Shown here piece by piece: positions 11,488 through 22,800 of a DNA stretch of 64,000 nt. Origin of the DNA: Conchocele bisecta (taxonomy: Eukaryota > Mollusca > Bivalvia > Lucinida > Thyasiridae); NCBI GenBank assembly GCA_029237695.1, contig CM055268.1, positions 49,990,418 through 50,054,417 of the forward strand. Direction: 5' to 3'. Made by a program: the position numbers and the translations under genes. The notes under the pieces are model-generated. The model worked only from the letters and a program-made list of their open reading frames with translations, was not told where the DNA came from and did not search any database. Each line of letters starts with the position of its first letter. Positions within the stretch are counted from its first letter, which is position 1.

Positions 11488-11696
11488 TAAGTTCAGACAG
11501 CGGGTAAATTAGGACAGCGATTTATTTTCCTTTACACGTCAATGTTTGGGAATAAAAATGCAAAATCTTTATTATCAGTAGATAAACCCGGAAAACAGTG
11601 AAACTTCTGATGAGACGGCTTACGAGCCATCGCATCTGGATCGCCACTGTTTGCACATGGTATATGTCTTAATTTACCCGCTGTCCGAAGTTACCC
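11485..11696. mobile_element. MITE, GGGTAAGTTCAGACAGCGGG ends
   Basis: The left end GGGTAAGTTCAGACAGCGGG, then TAAATTAGGACA, is complementary to the right end TGTCTTAATTTACCCGCTGT, then CCGAAGTTACCC. The element is ~212 bp and non-coding, and it sits exactly where homology to the Harbinger transposase stops, so it probably interrupted it. The target duplication is unclear. Confidence 0.75.
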
Positions 11697-12324
11697 GACT
11701 TGACCATAAACTTACTCTGTACGCTTCTTTGGATGCAGAAAAAATATCAATTGGCAATAAATTAACCGGAACACAGTGACAATAATCTGCAATTTATAGA
11801 GAACCTTGTCCGCAAGTTTAGTGAAATTCCAAATAGACATTGCAAGAGTTGGACAGATGGACACACACATGGACGGACAAAGAGGCGACTTTCGTCCTGC
11901 TGAAAATATTTTCCATAATTTGCTAGTAATTTGGCATCAATATACATATTATTTTACTGCACCATTATGCGAGAACAATGCAGGTCTATGATAACTGGTT
12001 CATGGCGGAAACAAGTATAGAACAGTTACAGCAATATTCATGTTACAGTATGCGTTCAACTTATTCGTACTTTTTAGCAAACCATGTGGTGATGATATCT
12101 ACAACGCTACAGTCAGTACTGTCTTCCTCTTCGCTACTCTCAAGAAGAATCGCAGCAAGTTTACGTTTTCCGAACATCTTAACTTTTTTTTGTTGTAGAA
12201 AATACCGGATCTGGATATGTTGAGTACGTGTTCATTCGACTGAGCTCGGAACGTTCAGTACGGTCTACCCACTGCGCATGTGTATGGAACGCCATGACTG
12301 TCTTATGTAGGCTCACATCGGTTG
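11697..12324. other. Non-coding, no recognised feature
   Basis: Short frames on both strands lack motifs. The sequence from 12230 to 12324 leads directly into the minisatellite and was not matched to other copies. Confidence 0.4.
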
Positions 12325-14060
12325 GTAATGTGGTCCCGTCATTTGGTAATGTGGTCCCGTCATTTGGTAATGTGGTCCCGCCATTTGGTAATGTGAACAA
12401 GTCATTTGGTAATGAGGTCCCGCCATTTGGTATTGTGGTTCCGTCATTTGGTAATGTGGTCCCGTCACTTGGTAATGAGGTTCCGTCATTTGGTAATGTA
12501 GTCCCGTCACTTGGTAATGTGGTCCCGTCATTTGGTAATGTGGTCCCGTCACTTGGTAATGTGGTCCCGTCACGTGGTAATGTGGTCCCATCACTAGGTA
12601 ATGTGGTCCCGTCACTTGATAATGTGGTCCCGTCACTTGGTAATGTGCTCCCGTCATTTGGTAATGTGGTCCCGTCATTCGGTAATGTGGTCCCGTCACT
12701 TGGTAATGTGCTCCCGTCATTTGGTAATGTGGTCCCGTCACTTGGTAATGTGGTCCCGTCATTTGGTAATGTACTCCCGTCATTTGGTAATGTGGTCCAG
12801 TCACTTGGTAATGTGCACCCATCATTTGGTAATGTGGTCCCGTCACTTGGTAATGTGCTCCCGTCATTTGGTAATGTGGTCCCGTCATTTGGTAATGTGG
12901 TCCCGTCACTTGGTAATGTGGTCCCGTAATTTGGTAATGTGCTCCCGTCATTTGGTCATGTGGTCCCGCCATTTGGTAATGTGAAGAAGTCATTTGGTAA
13001 TGTGGTCCCGCCATTTCGTATTGTGGTCCCGTCATTTGGTAATGTGGTCCCGTCATTTGGTAATGTACTCCCGTCATTTGGTGATGTGGTCCCGTCACTT
13101 GGTAATGTGCTCCCGTCAATTGGTAATGTGGTTCTGTCATTTGGTAATGTACTCCCCCGTCATTTGGTAATGTGGTCCCGTCACTTGGTAATGTGCTCCC
13201 GTCATTTGGTAATGTGGTCCCGTCACTTGGTAATGTGGTCCCGTCATTTGGTAATGTGGTCCCGTTACTTGGTAATGTGGTCCCGTCATTTGGTCATGTG
13301 GTCCCGCCATTTGGTAATGTGAAGAAGTCAGTTGGTCATGTGGTCCCGCCATTTGGTAATGTGAAGAAGTCATTTGGTAATGTGGTCCCGCCATTTGGTA
13401 TTGTGGTCCCGTCATTTACCGTCATTTGGTAATGTGGTCCCGTCACTTGGTAATGTGCTCCCGTCATTTGGTAATGTGGTCCCGTCACTTGGTAATGTGA
13501 TCCCGTCATTTGGTAATGTGGTCCCGTCACTTGGTAATGTGGTCCCGTCATTTGGTAATGTGCTCCCGTCATTTGGTAATGTGGTCCCGTCACTTGGTAA
13601 TGTGGTCCCGTTATTTGGTAATGTGCTCCCGTCATTTGGTAATGTGCACCCGCCATTTTGTAATGTGAAGAAGTGATTTGGTAATGTGGTCCCGCCATTT
13701 GGTATTATGGTCCCGTCATCCGTCACTTGGTAATGTGGTTCCGTCACTTGGTAATGTGGTCCCGTCATTCAGTAATGTGGTCCCGTCACTTGGTAATGTG
13801 GTCCCGTCATTTGGTAATGTGCTCCTGTCATTTGGTAATGTGGTCCCGTCAATTGGTAATGTGCTCACGTCATTTGGTAATGTGGTCCCGTCATTTGGTA
13901 ATGTGGTCCAGTCACTTGGTAATATGGTCCCGTCATTTGGTAATGTTCTCCCGTCATTTGGTCCCGTCATTTGGTAATGTTCTCCCGTCATTTGGTAATG
14001 TGCTCCCGTCACTTGGTAATGTTCTCCCGTCATTTGGTAATGTGCTCCCGTCATTTGGTG
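12325..14060. repeat. 21-bp minisatellite, ~80 units
   Basis: The unit is GGTAATGTGGTCCCGTCATTT, with variants CACTT for CATTT, GTGCTCCC for GTGGTCCC, and a GTGAAGAAG form. Because 21 is a multiple of three, several frames on both strands stay open for hundreds of bases and read as heptapeptides (FGNVVPS on plus, TGPHYQM on minus). A longer block containing GTGAAGAAG and GGTATTGTGG recurs near 12393, 12981, 13319, 13361 and 13666, so whole blocks were duplicated. Unit slips at ~13152, ~13410, ~13717 and ~13950 are not multiples of 21 and break every frame. No flanking exon or splice site was found, so it is probably non-coding. Confidence 0.95.
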
Positions 14061-14112
14061 CTAACTTCGTTCCGTGCTAACTTCATTCGGTGCTAACTTC
14101 ATTCGGTGGTTC
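14061..14112. repeat. Short 17-bp tandem repeat at array edge
   Basis: GGTGCTAACTTCGTTCC, CGTGCTAACTTCATTC and GGTGCTAACTTCATTC follow one another, then TTCCGGATAAA occurs twice. It marks the right edge of the minisatellite. Confidence 0.7.
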
Positions 14113-14429
14113 CGGATAAATTCCGGATAAATTATACTGAGGGATTTGACATGTAGCACAGGAAATATCAAGCATTTATATAACCATACTATGTGTGATA
14201 TTTCATGAAAATTATTTTTTAAAAAATCGATTGTTTCTGTAAATGACGTCGAGAGTTGACGAACTGTTCAGAGATACGCGTTATCCTCTTGTGCTGACTT
14301 TGGAAATCAATTTCTTTTGGTGGGATTAATTCGCGTATTATAAGTGACAAAAGCCGCAATAGTGTCCTGTGTTATCTCCCCTGCCTGCGAATATTGCAAT
14401 TTTGAAATGTTATTATAATTATTACATAA

Positions 14430-14646
14430 AATGTATAACGTTTTCTAAAAAATACCACGACTCATTTGCATACGAAAATAGCATGATACCAACGCTCGTC
14501 ATTATCAGTAAGATAATTATTACTAAATGAGTATACCTGTATAGCGGATACTTGTAATCTTTAGAACTGGTGGAATAGTTACACAATTATACACTTATTT
14601 AATTCCTATAAAGAACAGTTTGTGGCTACTGAGTGGGTATGTACCT
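14430..14646. mobile_element. TTAA-flanked MITE, right half only
   Basis: CATTTGCATACGAAAATAGC, GTATAGCGGATACTTG and CCTATAAAGAACAGTTTG lead to the right terminus ...ATGTACCT, followed by TTAA at 14647-14650. The left half is absent. Confidence 0.75.
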
Positions 14647-14879
14647 TTAAACGAGTTCAATAGAAATGAAAATAAATTAAGGATATTCCATCGTATATTT
14701 TTTATAGCGGGAAATAATAAAATATAATTTATTGACTTAAACTCATACAAGTTTCTCGTCATATAAACAAATACATCTACATGTATATACAAAATAGCGA
14801 CGTAAACTTGAAAAAATGAAACAATACATGTGAGTATGTAGTAAGCCGAAGATGTACGATTTTGCATAAAAAATATGTA

Positions 14880-15087
14880 CATTGAAACCTCGCTAAACCT
14901 GACACCATGGGAGGTTCCCACGGTGTCCGGTTTAGCGAGGTTTCACTGTAAATTAGGCATTTGATTATTCCGAGTCATAGTTGTGTGCTATCATGAACAG
15001 GCATTATCACCCGAGATAAATGACCATGAAACCCATCAAAATTATGATCACAAATGTTTCTGGTTGTTCGGTTTAGAGGTTCCACTA
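14880..15087. mobile_element. Pogo/Tc1-like MITE, CAGTGGAACCTCTCTAAACC family
   Basis: The left end CATTGAAACCTCGCTAAACC is preceded by TA. It is immediately followed by an inverted copy (GGTGTCCGGTTTAGCGAGGT), and the element ends with GGTTTAGAGGTTCCACT. The interior (AGGCATTTGATNATT, CATAGTTGTGTGCT, CATTATCAC) matches the copy at 36223-36438. The terminal motif and preceding TA suggest the Tc1/mariner-pogo group. Confidence 0.75.
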
Positions 15088-15089
15088 GA

Positions 15090-15300
15090 CAAAAACTGCG
15101 ATATTTGTTTCCGTAAATGATGTGGAAAATTGATCTTCAGTGCAAATGCGGAATAGGACGTTATTTGTTCTGAACATTTCTTCAACTTTCGACGTCATTT
15201 ACGGAAACTATCGTAATTATTTTTCATGAGATATCGCACAGCTTAGGTACACAATAAAAATCACATGGCTTGTATGCATAGCATTTTGTCCAGCGATACA
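15090..15300. mobile_element. Palindromic MITE, TTCCGTAAATGACGTC family
   Basis: GTTTCCGTAAATGATGTGGA...TTGA at 15105-15133 is mirrored by TCAACTTTCGACGTCATTTA...CGGAAA at 15180-15206. It is followed by CATGAGATATCGCACA, also found at 28836. Relatives are near 14240, 37970 and 51949-52190. No coding capacity. Confidence 0.65.
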
Positions 15301-15418
15301 TACCTGAGGCTACGTGATAAAAAAACCTGATTTGTTATAATCTAATTAATGTGTAATTAGTCCTGCCGAACTTCCACGGGACCCGGACTTGGCGTATATA
15401 CAATGTTCTTTATGATCT

Positions 15419-15475
15419 ACAGTGGAACCTTTCTAAACCGGACACCAAGGAAACTAGAGCAATGTATTCCACGGT
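15419..15475. mobile_element. Pogo-like MITE end fragment
   Basis: TACAGTGGAACCTTTCTAAA followed by CCGGACACC is the terminal repeat of the family at 14880 and 36223. The rest is lost or diverged. Confidence 0.65.
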
Positions 15476-15489
15476 TTAAATGCGCTTCC

Positions 15490-15690
15490 TGGGTCGCGTC
15501 ATCACGTACAAATGTAAATGCTTTGATTTAACGACGGCACTGGTTCGATGACCTTGCATGTCGGGACCGACTATTTATATCCCCATCCGATACGACTAGG
15601 CTATCACGAAGGTGTCTTGCCCAAGAACACGCCGAATCGGCCAGTGTCGGGATTGGAACTCGGGACCTTCAATCCGTAGTCTTTTTTTTT
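15490..15690 (-). mobile_element. Truncated tRNA-derived SINE
   Basis: On the minus strand a B-box-like GAGTTCCAATCC is followed by GTGTTCTTGGGCAAGACACC and a tail CATGCAAGGTC...CAGTGCCGTCGTTAAAT. The same order of blocks occurs in the intact SINE at 42640-42884 (GTGTCCTTGAGCAAGACAC; CAGTGCCGCCGTTAAAT). The A box is missing, and a homopolymer T run (A on the minus strand) joins the truncated head. Confidence 0.7.
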
Positions 15691-15940
15691 TTTTACATAA
15701 TATTTAATTTGCACATGTGCTTACAATGAAAAACCAGTCGGCCGATACCTTCGAGTACTGCATCATAATTAAAAGGGTCACACTATAAAAATACCTGGGA
15801 GACAGTTACGTACAGAGTTTACCTGTTTACAGTAACTGCTTGTCCTGGGTAGAACCAGTACTACTTGAAGGGACAGTAAGTATAATGTAGGCTTGCCACG
15901 ACAGAAAACTCTGTCTTACAGTGGCAAACCTCTGGGTTAA

Positions 15941-16635
15941 AGGTACATGCCCACGCAGTAGGCACAAAATGTTCTTTATAGGAATTAAATAAGTGTATAA
16001 TTATGTCACTATTCCACCAGTTCTAAAAATTACGAGTGCCCGCTATACACATATAATCATTTATTAATTATCAATTTACTGTTAGCGACGCGCGGCGGTA
16101 ACAGTCTATTTTGATAATCTGCGGGGACGACGACTTTCATATCACGGCTTGCGGTGCGCATGCGCAGTATACTACGCAGCACCAGTATGTAAACAAGAAT
16201 ATCAACATGTCGAAGCGTCCAGGACGGAAATTGTATGAAACGGCGTCGGCCAAAAAAAAAAGCGAAATATCTAAGGAACAGGCAGTACAGAGAGAGAGTG
16301 GTTAATATTGGCGACCAGATCACCAAATGGAAAGAGTTACGTGGAGATTTCGATTTGGACTCGAACGGAGATTTTTCTTCTGAACTTCCGATACTTCACT
16401 GCGCATGTCAAAGATGTGATATGATTGACCGTGTCACGTGACGAGTGTTGGTAAAAATAGCACTAGGTCGGAAAATACTCTTTCTGGTCGCGGCACATAA
16501 AATGCGATTTAACACCAATTAACACGCGCCGTAATTAAAAATAACTCGTTAGTGGGTAGACAAATGGCTCATATAAGGCATGACAGAAAATGAAAAGTAG
16601 TATTACAGTGTAACCTGCTGCGTGGGCATGTACCT
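15941..16635. mobile_element. TTAA-flanked element with unusual internal cargo
   Basis: TTAA at 15937-15940 and at 16636-16639 flank inverted ends AGGTACATGCCCACGCAG. The left ~165 bp matches the non-coding MITE family (copies at 30963, 32699, 38857), but from about 16110 to 16600 the interior is different. It includes a coding-like stretch at 16207-16441. TTAA target sites are typical of piggyBac and Kolobok elements. The element could be a distinct subfamily, or one that picked up foreign sequence. Confidence 0.75.
16207..16441 (+). pseudogene. Broken coding fragment inside the TTAA element
   Basis: An ATG at 16207 opens a basic N-terminus (MSKRPGRKLYETASAKKK). A run of ten A residues (16252-16261) then shifts the frame. 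After it another frame reads RNRQYRERVVNIGDQITKW, KELRGDFDLDSNGDF and so on, to a stop at 16441. The NIG-x4-W-x-x-L...L-x-S/T-x-G/A pattern resembles an N-terminal module I associate with lineage-expanded, uncharacterised invertebrate proteins. I cannot name the family. It is either a captured exon or the remains of the element's own protein. The A-run frameshift makes it non-functional unless it is a sequencing error. Confidence 0.35.
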
Positions 16636-16639
16636 TTAA

Positions 16640-17240
16640 AACCAGTTCCCTCTAACCTAAAACAAATTATAAATTAGTGATGCAAACTGGGAAGGGGGGA
16701 ACAGCCACGACAGAAAACTCTGTCTAACAGTGACTGTGTTTCCTGGGTGGAACCAGTATTCTATTTTACAGGGGGGATTTTTAACTATTATGATTATAAT
16801 ACTAAATCTGAGTATAACCAGTTCAACGTTTTATACATAAATATTCAATTAAATATATGCCTAACAAAGGAAACCAAAGTAATGCGTAAAAACTGAGTAC
16901 TCAAAGGACATTGTACATACAGTGAAGCACGCTCATCTTTATCATGTCTATGTATATATAATATATGTGGATTATGAATGTACCCGCACATGAGGATCGC
17001 TCCCCTTGGAGACGAGCCTCATATTCAACTTTCGCGGCCATCGTACCTGGAAAAAATCCATAGTGACCACATGGTCAATTTAAACTGACCAATACGTGAT
17101 GGTCAGTCGGCAATTTCCGTGATATCGGCTTTTTCCATAATCTCTCGGAAATCTACAGGTGTCACGTGAGGTACGTAACTTTATCGATATGTAAATCGAT
17201 AATCCATGTACATGTAGTGTGGCGATTCCACCATTGATCA
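16640..17240. other. Non-coding, no recognised feature
   Basis: AT-rich. A short duplicated block GCCACGACAGAAAACTCTGT occurs here (~16704) and at ~15896, flanking the TTAA element in direct orientation. Nothing else is supported. Confidence 0.45.
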
Positions 17241-18290
17241 CTGTGATATTATTTCTAACCATATCAAATAAAGATGAAATTATATTAAGTATTGCAAGTT
17301 GCAATTATGCCAAAGATAATCAAATAAGACAAAGTCTATGCTGAAATTACAAATTCTGTTTAGTTTGCAGAAAATAATTCTACCCTGGTTGTACAAATAA
17401 AGTTCAAGGAAGTTTAGTTTGCAGTAATAATCGTTAAATCGCGTAAATAATTACAGGTGACCGATGTACTCGTTATATATATTCTCAGACTGGCGAACTT
17501 TTTTTTAACTTAATATTTCGGGCAATATACATGTAGCCTAATGCAAAACAGCGATTGAAACCAGTGTATACCCAGATCAAGCTGCGCATCCGCACATTTT
17601 GAACGGGGTATACCCTGGTTGCACAAATATAATTCAATGAGGTTTAGTTTAGTTTGCAGTAAATAATTCGCGATGATTCTGCTTAATTCCCTGGAAATAA
17701 AAACGAAAAAACAACACATTTCCATTTATTGACAATTTTATAATTTGTGACACTTTCACCAATACTAGTTTCGATAATCGGTGGAAATCTCGATAATATT
17801 GCCGTGAAATCAAGAGAAAACATGCAACGATACATATAGTTAAAACCAGCGTAAGTAATCATAGTTTGTAAACTAACGTAGTCTGATCCAAGATTTATAA
17901 ATCCCGTGTATGTAAAAAGGGAATTACGTTAATTATGTCTAACCGTATCAAATAAAGATGAAATTATATTAAGTATTGCAAGTTGCAATTGTGTCAAAGA
18001 TAATCAAATGAGACAAAGTCTATGCTGAAATTACAAATCAGTAGAATATGTTTGCCGTACTTCAAATTTAAGAGAAACACTTTTTATTAGGGTTTCATAA
18101 TTTAACGCACAAATCTGGTAATAAAACAGAGCAATATAGGCCAGCTCAGCTTTATCAACCAGCGTTAGTACATTTGTAAACTAACGTAGTCTGACCAAGA
18201 TTTATAATTCCCGTGGACGTAAAAAGTGAATTACGTTAATTATGTCTAACCATCTCAAATAAAGATGAACTTATATTAAGTACAGTAGAA
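17240..18290. repeat. Local direct repeats
   Basis: The block TCAAATAAAGATGAAATTAT, ATTAAGTATTGCAAGTTGCA and CAAAGTCTATGCTGAAATTAC occurs at ~17266-17350 and ~17949-18035, with a partial copy at ~18256. A second block, GTAAACTAACGTAGTCTGA to TTACGTTAATTATGTCTAACC, occurs at ~17867-17947 and ~18176-18250. The segment grew by repeated local duplication. No coding potential. Confidence 0.7.
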
Positions 18291-19860
18291 AATTGATCTC
18301 TCGAACAGGTCTCAAACATCGACTGAGAATATATATTTGTATTTTAATTTTGTTCTCATAATTGTTTATCAAAATTGCTATCAACTGATAGACACTTTAT
18401 ACCAACAATAAAACTGTGCGTATTTTGTATAATACATGAATATACTGGAGAAACGGGACTTCTAACAAGCGTTATTAGACTACAGGATCGTGCTATTTGA
18501 TCAGGATCTACAATGGTCACAAATACCATAAGCCCCATTTTCCCAGTAACATGATACATAAGTATACCAAGCAAGTCAATTTGACTTCCAAAAGTTGTAT
18601 GTTCCCTTTTGTTTACCAGTGTCCAACATAGCCAGTCAAAACAACAAGTAGCGCATGCAAATGAAAACCAACATGGTTGGCATGTTGACTTCCTCACCCA
18701 TCAGTTAACTAATACTGGTCGGTGTTTGAAATGTTTCAATTCCAACAACATATATATGGATAAATGACTAACAACATCGATGGTATCCCAAGGATTTTAA
18801 TTTTAACGTTGAAATAAAACATTATTAGGTAAACATATTGTATGTGGGATTTGCAAACAGAGCACGTTTTCTCGTGCACATGTCCCCATTTGGAGAAGCG
18901 TAATATTGATTTGTTTAGCTGACAATATACAAGGCTGTACACAGGCCAAAAATTGGACGCTGATGTGTAAGTGTGATTTAATTAAGTTCTCTCGATTGCA
19001 CATGAATATCAGTAAAAACTAATCCAGTTTATATTGAGGCTTATCTTGAGGATTAACATTTAAAATATACAAATATTATTTAAAGGAGTACCAATATGAT
19101 GTATTTAAATCCCGTTAATATTACCCTGAATTTAACGTAACAAAACAATATAGGATAGTTTATCAAGAGAAACGAGCGATATACAGATTTTCAACCAGCA
19201 TAGATAATTTCATACTGCATAGTTGACCAACATTTATAACGTAGACAAAAAAAGTAAATTATAATTACCATGTTACCGATAATTATTTATAGCTTTATAC
19301 TCAACACAGAATAACAAGTGAAAATTATATAAATTACTTCTAGCTGCAATATTGACAATTACATAATTGCGAAAAATATTTTATTATGCTCCATAAAGGT
19401 ACACAATGAGATGTAATAAATCAACAAAAAATGTATGCTGTTTTGTAATAACTGTAATGTACATGAACATGAGTCTGATCAGGGTTTGCACTGTTCGCTG
19501 TGAAGTCTTGACTACTTACACAGCCGCGAGTGGGGCGGTAGCAGAATCCTGGGACAAATTATACAATACTGTGTCCTAGTACAATCTGATCAGGGCGTGT
19601 AACTGTACGTTATTTAGTCTGTACTGGGACTCAATATTTTATAATTTGTCACAGTCTGTACTACTTGTGTACATAGTAAAGTATGATCAGACCGGATGAA
19701 TGTCAACCACAACATAATCTCCTTCATTTAGAATTCTGTCGCTAACATTATAACGTGGTCTGAGAGATGAAGCCATGCCTGCTATCTATCATATATCGTA
19801 TGTCTGTATGAAGATACAGAGGTATTTGTATTTCTTATATTTAAGGGTGGGAAATGGCTC
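18291..19860. other. Non-coding, scattered repeat fragments
   Basis: Short frames only. Near 18480-18560 and 19475-19520 there are decayed fragments with TGATCAGG-TCTAC and TTGCACTGTTCGCTGTGAAGTC, resembling the GACCAGTG palindromic family. Nothing else is recognised. Confidence 0.45.
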
Positions 19861-22800
19861 GAAGACCTTCCACACCCGGGCATGTGCCCGTAAATGATCA
19901 GGCCAATCGCCGTTGGACCATGTGTTTCCGAATTTACTAATATATGCGATACAGTCGAAATATGTGCATTAAATGAAGGAGACGATGAGGCGGTGACTTT
20001 AGCCTAATTAGTTCATTCTCCTATTGCACAATGCCGATATATCAGACCGTGAAGAGGGCCGAGTGTGCGTGCACATGATATATGGATACTCAACCGTTAC
20101 ATTGTTATATTATCTGCTAATGATATTAGAGGGTTGGACGAGGCAAGACAGACCAAGCAGAGACGGATCCACGTGATATGGGCAAATACAACGCCCACAG
20201 AGGAGCAACAGCGCAGGCCGAGCCGGAGCCAAGCCACCGACCCACCCACAGCAGACCGGGACACCGCAGCCAGTGACAACCGGAGGCTCCGCACCGCAAC
20301 CGCCACCGGCAGCGACGAGGAGCCAGGCAAGCCATGCCCAAGCCACACACAAGGCCGCCACTGGCAACCCCCAGGCAGCTCATTCCGCCACAGATCCCAA
20401 GGCGCATATAGCATGACACTGCCCAGTATGCAACACAGAGTAAACGACCCGATGTCGGGTCCACAGAGGCATAGGCCACCTCCCACTGAGTGGGTGGTAG
20501 ACACGAGCGAGGCCTTGTCCCCGAGGAGGGGGGACTAAGTTTTTTTTTTTGGTTCTGATCTTCTCTTTGTTGGTGTCGTAGGCGTCTGGCTACACCACGA
20601 GGACCGCATCAGGTTTGTGTTTGAGTGAGCTGTATGCATGAAAATCACAGATGCCCTTATCTGGATTGTGTATGTATATGTTGTGGGTGCGTGCCTATCT
20701 AAGTGTGTCTGTCAGGGCTATGTCCAATGTCATATTGACTTGGCTCATCTACTGCCCTAAGGGCGAAATAGCCAGCTTCTGTTGATTGACTATATGGACA
20801 ATATGATGAGACCACTATGCCCGGCTCGACCACTAACTGCACAGAAACAGTTAGGCGCTTTGAGGTATATTGATGCAGGCAGAAATCCTCCGTTCTTTGC
20901 TTCTGTCTTCTAGAGTCGTGTCTGTATGGAGTGGATCCATCGGTTATTTGTGACACCCGGGTTCACCAAGCACTCCAGGCTTTCAATCAGCGGGAGCAGC
21001 TTCTGTCTTCTATGACTTCATATGTTGACTTGGGCGCCTTAGTGGTTTTACTGGACACAATGGGTGTTTGACTTTATATTTGTTTATGTTATGCATATTC
21101 TTTACTACACTACACGCTGCTGTGCGGAGTATTGTGTACATGTATAATGCCTATGCGTGTATGGGACCGTCCGTGTTGGGCGGAAGTAAGCTATTATTGC
21201 GTGCTTTGATGTAGTAAAAAATACAAAAAAAATGTCACCCTGCCATTCGGGACGAGACACACGTAAGGGAGCTATGAGCCGCCCCCGTGTCTCGCGCGGT
21301 CTATCACAAGATGGACTGAGTGGACTTATGGGTGACATGAGTGTATTACGTCCGCAGATTTTGAACTCCCTGGACGCTTGCCTGGGATGGACCAGACCAG
21401 TTGTGACCTAGTGCGAGTCGGTGATATTTGTCTACTTACTAGACAAGTATCGGTGTACCTGGATGCGGTCCTCTCGGTGTCGCTTCGTTGGTGACGCATT
21501 TGTAGAACAACAAATCTTGGGAGAACAACATGTATGGTTATTCAGCATCAATTGTATGATCCCTATCTGTTTCGTGTATTGGAGATGGGACTCCTGGTTA
21601 TGCTATGCTTGTTTGCATATGTACATATCCAGGACATGTATACATATGTGTATTATGATTACTCCTCGGCGACAGTGTGGACCTAGACGTATGTGTTCCT
21701 ATATGTTTTTTATTGATGTATTATCGGGCCAATTTTAAAATTACATTACAGTTAAAATACAAGTTTATATTAGAGCGGCACTTGTTTCAGACTTGGGATT
21801 ATATCTATAATGCATGTTGGCCGGTTTGAAGGGCAAGTAGCTTGCTGGAGATCGTTAGAGTGTTCTGGAGTTGTTGGCTATTTTAGTGACATCAGCCGTC
21901 AGTTATTGGCATTGAAATACTTAGCTACCCCGATTCAGTTATGCTACCCACCCTTCGACCAGACCGCTATGCAGTTGTTTGGATTGTGACGTATCCGGGT
22001 AGAGGCTAGGTTCAACCAAAGTCATTGCTCACTCGAGTACAGTGCTATTTTCGAATAATGTGTGTGCCTTGGGTAATTGCTTTTTTTGTATATTATTACT
22101 GTTTCTAACGGCTGATATCGCAGGGGTTCGGGGCGACTTTACGGTTCCCGACAACGATATCCCCACGACACCAGCCGTCCCGGAGCTTCGCAGAGACCGA
22201 AAGAAGCCGTGGCATTTTATGAACGGATCGATGTCAATCTCTGCGAGTCCAGTATATTTTGTTATCAGACGGTGCGCGCTCTATATATGTACATGGATAT
22301 ATATACAAGTACGTCTATGCATATATTTAAAATCCCACCACTCACCCTATTGTTGCAGTTTGATTAAAATACCAGAAGTAGTCTGGCTTGAGTGGTTAGA
22401 AGGCAGGCCAACAATAATGCATGCAAGAAGAGTCCGTCCGTCACCGACTAAACAGGCTTCGTCAGTGAAGCGAGTTCCACCGGTACCAGACCAATTGTTG
22501 ACCCTTCCTCTTTCCACTCATTACCCTTACCACTACTACTAAATATAATCTACTAAGTCTAGTCTAACATGGAACATAATAGCATATCGGGATTGTGGTG
22601 GGTAGAATTCCGTACAGTCGTTGGGTGGGATTACTTGTATGTTAATTATGGATTCATGTGTTAGCCCACACGAGCCTGTACATATCGTCTCGTTAATTTC
22701 CCAGTACTAATCCTCGATAAGGCAGTCCATACGCAAGAGACTTTCCCGGGCCAGTTCCGATCGAGTACATACCCATTGGGTGAGATTACTTGTATGTTAG

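Noticed and set aside
12325..14060. CRISPR array
   Set aside because: Units are contiguous with no unique spacers, and the sequence is eukaryotic.
12228..14080. Long repetitive reading frames on both strands (up to ~275 codons)
   Set aside because: They are a consequence of the 21-bp period. Frames are broken by unit slips, overlap on both strands and have no splice or start context.
20097..20504. Cysteine/leucine-rich minus-strand frames of 85-135 codons
   Set aside because: They are shadows of a GC-rich patch, with no domain, no splice sites and no agreement between frames.
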